DNA of 64,000 bases from Lycium barbarum (taxonomy: Eukaryota > Streptophyta > Magnoliopsida > Solanales > Solanaceae). The position numbers and the translations under genes are program-made. Below, in pieces: positions 59,111 to 64,000 of the stretch (within the stretch, counting starts at the first letter, position 1; every line of letters starts with the position of its first letter). The stretch covers positions 7,789,706 to 7,853,705 of the forward strand of contig NC_083340.1 of assembly GCF_019175385.1 (NCBI RefSeq). Reading direction: 5' to 3'. The notes beneath the pieces are model-generated. The model made no database searches. It had not been told where the DNA came from and worked only from the letters and a program-made list of their open reading frames with translations.

Positions 59111-60386
59111 TGATATTTGACACAAATATCATGTTTCGTGTCATTTTACATCCTATTCTTATGACTTTTATCGCTTAATCCATGATGCAATCGTCGTATT
59201 TGAACTCATGTCATTATATTTCATGTGTATAGGTACGATGATGACAAACGATGGGAAACCGGGCTTAAAAGTGGTTGATTTTGGAGCATGTAATGATTAC
59301 ACGAGGTGACGAGTTGAAGAACACAAGTGATGAACTAAAATTAAAAATAATTCAACTGAAGGTTCCGCTTTTCTTCCGCGATGCGGAAGAAAAGCGGAAG
59401 TGCATCAGGCTATCCTTCCGCGATGCAGAAGGAAAGCGCAGCGACGAGCAGTTTTCCCGTTTCAATCGGGATTAGGTTTACTTATTTTTTGTCCTAACCC
59501 TAGACTATATATAGACGTTTTATTAGCTGAAAACGGGGTGCTAGGATATTTGGAAGACTTGTAAGCCACTGTTCCAATTCTCTCTCTAGGTTTATTTTAT
59601 TTTTCATCTTTTTCAACCCTAGATTATTCATGAATTCTTCTTGTTCATTGAGAATCATGAGTAGCTAAACTTCTTGATTCTAGGGTTGTGGCATAAGACT
59701 TGAAAGTTGGTTTGATGACAACTATTCTCTATTGATTTTCCATATTTTGGGTTGCTTATTTGTTCTTGATCTTAATTGTTCGATTATCTGGCTAATAGTT
59801 GAACACTATCTGTGGCGTGTGAATTGAACTAGGGATAAGGAATTTGCATGCGTAATAAGAATAAATAGGGCTTGTTCGATATAATCGTTTCGCTAATGAG
59901 AATAGGAATATACCCTTTAGCCTTGCTTAGTTGAATACGGAGGAGTAAATGCGTTCTTGTTACCTCTGACGATCATATGGATATAGGCGTTACAGTAGCA
60001 TCGACAGGCTTGTGAGTAACTCGGAAGATACTCATAAAGTTATAATTAACCCGTCAACTAGTAACCCAGGAAATAAGATAGGTGGAATTGTCTGAAGATC
60101 AACTGGACTGTCGAAAGCCATGACCCTAGAACTTTCTTTCATCTGATAAACCTTACAATCTTTGTCGAAATATTCTCAGTCACAAAAACACCCATCACAA
60201 ATTGTTTACTTTTCAGTTTTAGTTTAGTACAACAAACATCTTGATTTTCACTTTCTTGAATAGTTTCATTCGAATTTAAATTAGTTTAACAGTAGAATCT
60301 AAGTCTTTGTGGGATCGATATCTGGACTTAACAGTCTATATTACTTGTACGACCACGTATACTTGCGCGTGCGTTTGGGAGCAACA
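59111..60386 (+). mobile_element. solo LTR (1276 bp), perfect TSD ACCAA
   Basis: TGATATTTGACAC...GGGAGCAACA is flanked by accaa at 59106-59110 and 60387-60391. The RNase H frame continues across it when one ACCAA is discounted. It shares layout ('tgtgggatcgat' near the right end, 'tagggttt..ttttcatc' in the middle) with 54113-55333. No coding region; a strong hairpin lies at 59363-59399. Confidence 0.88.
59363..59399. repeat. 17-bp perfect hairpin with 3-nt loop
   Basis: Arms 59363-59379 and 59383-59399 (core ccgcttttcttccgc) pair perfectly around GAT. A half-copy ('ccttccgcgatgcagaagg') follows at about 59414-59432. Confidence 0.9.
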
Positions 60387-60891
60387 ACCAAGAATCTATG
60401 TCCTATCATTGTGGAAATTGATTGCCAGGTATTAGCCACCATTATGACAAACAATAATTTATCTGTTCACAGAATACTTCTTCATGAATGTAGGTTCCTT
60501 CTGGACGCAATGGGGATACTGACAATAAAGCATGTACACCGTGAAGCCAATGCAGTAGCACATGGGTTAGCCAAACATGCCAGCAAACAAGGAGTTGGGA
60601 GGCCAAACCTATTTGAAACACTTTTTTGGAATTCTCCACCGCCTTTTATTATGCCTTTATTTATTTTTTTTATTTATTTTTCCAAAGCTTTTGTATTTAT
60701 TCATGTAAAACACAAAAGTACATGGGGGGACTATACCAAGACCCCATGAATACATCACAGGCCACACATAGCCAAGGCAAAAAGGAGGAAGTTTACATCT
60801 GCAGCCTATCCTCACTAAGCTTTTAGCAACTTACATTTAGCTAAAAAGGAAATTACTCTACAATATTCTTGATGTGCATGCAGTGTGAATC

Positions 60892-61134
60892 TTAATTCTT
60901 CAGCATAGCAACAACAATTTTAGAGTCCATCTCTATAACACAATGCTGATAGCCCTTCCGCGTGCACAGTTTGATAGCAAGCAATGCAGCCTTGGCTTCC
61001 GCAATATTATGATCCCTGCACAGGACTGGGGATGCAAAAGCAAACACAGTCTGCCGTGACCAGCCAGTAGATTTCCTTCTCCATTCTTGCATAATAGAAA
61101 ATTGTCCCATGATGGCAACAATGGTCATCATCAA
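60892..61134 (-). pseudogene. LINE RNase H fragment
   Basis: The minus-strand frame contains HNIAEAKAALLAIKLCTRKG and IEMDSKIVVAMLKN followed by a stop, i.e. the Glu and second-Asp part of a plant LINE RNase H. It lacks the first Asp and the C-terminal Asp motif. It is distinct from the next frame upstream on this strand (61163-62530), so at least two LINE fragments are joined here. Confidence 0.6.
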
Positions 61135-61162
61135 GGGACAGCATAGGCAGCAGCAAAAAGGT

Positions 61163-62530
61163 TCATGTCAAAACCAATAGCAAACAAGTGTAGTTAGAGA
61201 CAGAGGAGCAGTGTACTTCCTCATTGTAATTGCCTGCAATATAAAGAAAGAAGCCCAGGAAAAAATGGCTACAATGAGAAGCATTGAACCAAATTAATAA
61301 CATGTCCTTTGTACAAGTCATTAACATGGCTCCAGCCACTGTCACCATTCTACCTATCACCTTTGCTGTACCTATCAGTTTTCTGAGTTTTTTTTTAACT
61401 CTTCTCCTGAAGGAGGGGAAGTCAAATTTATTCATTCGGAGCGGTCCTCTAGCCTCCGTTGGCAGGTCACCTTCATTCAAAAAAATTCTAGGGACTTGAA
61501 TTTGGGTTGCATATTTTGCTAGTGTATCCGCTACCTCATTCCCTTCTCTAAAGCAATGCTTTATCGAGATGTTTCTGTGAGCCATCTTTGCCTTAGTGTT
61601 TTCTATAATGTCCCATAACCTCCAAGGAGGTTTTAAGGAACCATCTATCATTTGTACCACCATCTTGGAGTCCAATTCTACCTCAAGGGATTCGAAAGGA
61701 TGATTAACACACCAAGAAATTCCAACTAGAGCTGCATATGCTTCACTATAATTGTTAGTGTAAAATTGGGTTGGATATGCAAATGCCATGATCATGTTCC
61801 CAGTTCTATTCCTAACAATACCACCGGCTCCCGCTTTGTTTTGATTTTTCATGTAACTTCCATCTGTGTTGAGCTTCCAAGTGTTGCCTATAGGTTTGAT
61901 CCATCTGATCATCTTACTGGTTATCACAGCTTTGAAATTTTCCGCTTCGAGACAAACTTTGCTCCAGTTCCAGGTGTAGTCTATGGATTTAAATTTCTGT
62001 CTTATTGCCACCTTGATCTGAAAAACAGATTGAAAGCATATATTAGAAGCAGTAAAAATTTTTTGTTCAAATTTCTTGGTGCACCTTTCTCTCCAAATTT
62101 CCCAACATACTATCATTGGAGTGATAAGTAGAAGGAACTTGTGAACAATATTCGTTGGTTTTTGTCTCCACCATTGCCAGAGAATTGTCTGAACAGTTGA
62201 ACCAGTAATGCTGATCCCCAGTGGTCTGGTCATGATTTGCCATATTTGTTTTGCAAGCTCACTTTGTGCAAAAACATGATTCCCAGTTTCTATACATGCA
62301 GTCCTGCAACAACAACAACTAGCACCTTTGTCAATATTAAATCTTGCAAGATTAGCATCTAGAGGAAGATTTTTCTTTAAAAGCTTCCACATGAAAAAGG
62401 AAACCTTGAAAGGAATTTCTTTTATCCAGATGAACTTATAAATGTGAGGGGCAGTATCTTTTATATCTGCACCAACCTTGCAAAGACTGTTATGTTTATC
62501 TTTCATTAATGCATCCTTTCGATTCAGCAA
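61163..62530 (-). pseudogene. 5'-truncated LINE ORF2: zf-RVT + RNase H, open frame
   Basis: 455 codons are open from the poly(T/A) junction and there is no ATG start at the edge, so this is a truncated ORF. zf-RVT: FKVSFFMWKLLKKNLPLDANL, GASCCCCRTACIETGNHVF. RNase H with all four acidic residues present: KLNTDGSYMKNQ, YSEAYAALVGI, LEVELDSKMV, CFREGNEVADTLAKYAT. It then has PSFRRRVKKKLRKLIG and a hydrophobic tail. It is related to the LINE at 583-14075 (shared VCWEIW, CFRE and PS.RRR landmarks) but less damaged, hence probably younger. Endonuclease and RT are missing. Confidence 0.8.
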
Positions 62531-62558
62531 AAAAAAAAAAAAAAAAAGGCTTGTAATA

Positions 62559-64000
62559 CATTAAATGATCATGGGTATCTTGTTTACGTTGCTTTGTATA
62601 TTTTTTTCTTAACCAATTTTAATATAAGTGTTTTGCACGTGTGTGCCGCGTTAATAAAAAAAAATGTAGATAAGAAGAGAAAATAAATAGTTATTGATGT
62701 TAAATTTAAATAGATGCAATATTCATCTAAATAAAAATAAATAAATGTTACTCATTACTTTGATGCAGTAGTTAAATATACTATGAATACGCAAAGATGA
62801 GAAAATCAATCAAGGTACTTGTATAATATTTGTATTCATATAGATATGTTAATGTAATAAGGAGGAAAAAAAATATCAAAGAAGAATCATTCTTAAAATG
62901 AATGAAATCCATAAATTGAAAGAAAAAAAAAAGTAATGAAAGGCAGCTACAATCCCCAAAAAATATAAAGTGCAAAGGCTCATGCACCGACAGAGAGAAG
63001 TAATTTAGAGCCAACTGCCTTTGATTACGAAGGAATTAATTATAAACTTCAAAAGGACTAAATTAACCATCCTAGAAAAAATGAAGCTGATATATTAAAA
63101 TTCCAATCTCACGTTTTGTTTACGAACCAAGCTATCCTTAGAATTCATGTTAAAATTCAAAATAGGATTTCAAGAAATGTACTTCTTAAACATTAATTAG
63201 ACCAAATACAATTTTATCCAATAAAGAGCGTACTTAAAAAGGAACATGAGAACTCACCTCTTTGACAAAATCTACACTAACAATGAAGGAAATTAAATGG
63301 AACGAACAAAATTTCGCTGATAACAAAAGTCAAAATTATGTTGATAGCGATATACGAAAACACGCTCTAAAGAATAAGATAAAGAAAAAGAACTACATTA
63401 ATGAGCATTCAATAGGAGCGGAAGCATTATCAGAAATAACAATGGAACAATCATCTCGACATTTGCTAAAAATTAGGACAAGGAAAGCAGGTACTTGTGG
63501 CTAAATTAGGAGTGCGGTAGGGTATTTCTTGTGGTTTTCAAAACATAATCTTTGTAATTCCTTTGTTATTGTCAATACTCAATAAGCTCTAAGGGCAATA
63601 TGAAGATAGCATGACAACTTCAAGACTCCATAAATGATATTAAATAGATGCTCTCTTAGACAAATCATATTATATAATATAGTTAAAGAAAAGCTAATTA
63701 AGTCACGGGCGCTCTAGCAAAATGGAGCATCAAAGAACAAACTGGACAATTTTTTGAGTCCAAAGATCTTCAAAATGTGGTAGGGACATATATTCTTGAC
63801 AAGACAAACATGACATCAATCGGACATAAACAAAGTAAGGACATCTTTGTACAATTTAATTTTGTAGGAGCCTCGCTAATTATTTGCTTAGAGAGATGAA
63901 TCACTGTAAAGTACCACAAGTGAGCATATGGATTTTGTAAATGCTCCGCTTCAAAGGTTATTCTTAACCTTTATTTCCATTTTTGTAAATTTCTTGATGA
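62559..64000 (+). repeat. downstream part of gene unit copy 3 (continues beyond the window)
   Basis: It continues the locus interrupted at 46056 and matches 29261-29306 then 30356-31870. The short open frame 63262-63504 is not maintained in the other copy and I do not call it. The LINE-tail remnant near 63690 is frameshifted relative to 31560. Confidence 0.7.

Larger units (their letters stand above)
58512..60740 (+). pseudogene. LINE zf-RVT + RNase H region, split by a solo LTR
   Basis: zf-RVT: LPSNLCRHCQTPETIRHILFYC (58520-58595). RNase H: FKLNTDGAYDHITKSGGAGG with the first Asp (near 58940), then CHSALHA, stop, IQALKKGLELAYT. Stop TAA (59067-59069) stands where relatives have the catalytic Glu codon (GAA to TAA). 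The domain is cut at 59110 by the solo LTR and resumes in frame at 60387 (NLCPIIVEIDCQVLA, IKHVHREANAVAHGLAKHAS). The 3' part runs into an AT-rich tail. It is the C-terminal end of the LINE whose endonuclease is at 46659-48244. Confidence 0.82.
46057..62545 (+). mobile_element. 5'-truncated LINE composite, 13-bp TSD, with nested elements
   Basis: It is flanked by aaggcttgtaata at 46044-46056 and 62546-62558 (perfect 13 bp, overlapping the poly(A) on the right). Copy 2 shows the uninterrupted site at about 29246-29260. The left part is a plus-strand LINE: ORF1 tail, endonuclease, then a 10-kb LTR nest in place of RT, zf-RVT, and RNase H split by a solo LTR. The right part (60890-62527) is minus-strand LINE sequence of a different family abutting a plus-strand poly(A) at 62529-62547. 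Confidence 0.8.

Noticed and set aside
63262..63504. 80-codon plus-strand frame
   Set aside because: The matching sequence at about 31125-31360 does not keep the frame, and the product is Lys-rich with no domain.
1..64000. CRISPR arrays, bacterial operons, organelle DNA, tRNA or rRNA genes
   Set aside because: Nothing fits: the tandem arrays have no spacer structure, no tRNA cloverleaf or rRNA segment was recognised, and the gene content is plant nuclear with retrotransposons.

Overview
This is repeat-rich nuclear plant DNA, most likely from Solanaceae. The basis is three hybrid proline-rich / 8-cysteine-motif proteins, plant L1 LINEs with an RNase H domain, Ogre-type LTRs and LTRs with TGTCACGNCCC ends of a kind common in Solanaceae. 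I cannot name the genus. Only four non-transposon coding regions look intact: three copies of a small secreted hybrid proline-rich protein gene (20633-21070 minus, 25011-25469 plus, 44183-44644 plus) and one small secreted repeat protein (28699-29079 plus). Almost everything else is nested mobile elements, many with exact target-site duplications (TSDs) that I could read directly.

Layout. 1-582: gene-free, ending in a locally duplicated block. 583-14075: one L1 LINE with a 13-bp TSD, split by an Ogre-like 4.5-kb solo LTR (3601-8116, TSD TTACT) and a second 2.7-kb solo LTR (10435-13105). 14089-18260: duplicated block A, carrying a nested pair of TIR elements, a 39-bp perfect hairpin, a short retroposon with a 16-bp TSD, a Stowaway-like MITE and a gutted copy of the secreted-repeat gene. 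20633-21166: first proline-rich gene (minus). 21957-24110: block B, with a TRIM-like element. 24110-31870: second proline-rich gene plus the intact secreted-repeat gene, interrupted by a hAT-in-TIR nest and a collapsed copia element. 32400-35470: block C and unexplained AT-rich DNA. 35706-40116: a copia-like LTR containing a 3.6-kb solo LTR (TSD GTTAG). 41285-43187: Stowaway-like MITE, inverted block fragment, Helitron end and TIR element. 42880-64000: third copy of the gene unit, split by a 16.5-kb LINE composite (46057-62545) that itself contains an LTR nest.

How it fits together. The proline-rich gene and the secreted-repeat gene travel as a unit that has been copied three times, once inverted. 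Copies 2 and 3 are very similar and act as empty-site controls for each other's insertions, so several insertions can be polarised. The three secreted-repeat copies decayed in complementary ways. Copy 1 keeps the promoter and signal peptide but lost the mature region; copy 3 keeps the mature region but lost the promoter and signal peptide; copy 2 is whole. A 173-base run of N (47458-47630) is an assembly gap. All identities were judged by eye; no alignment or database search was run.
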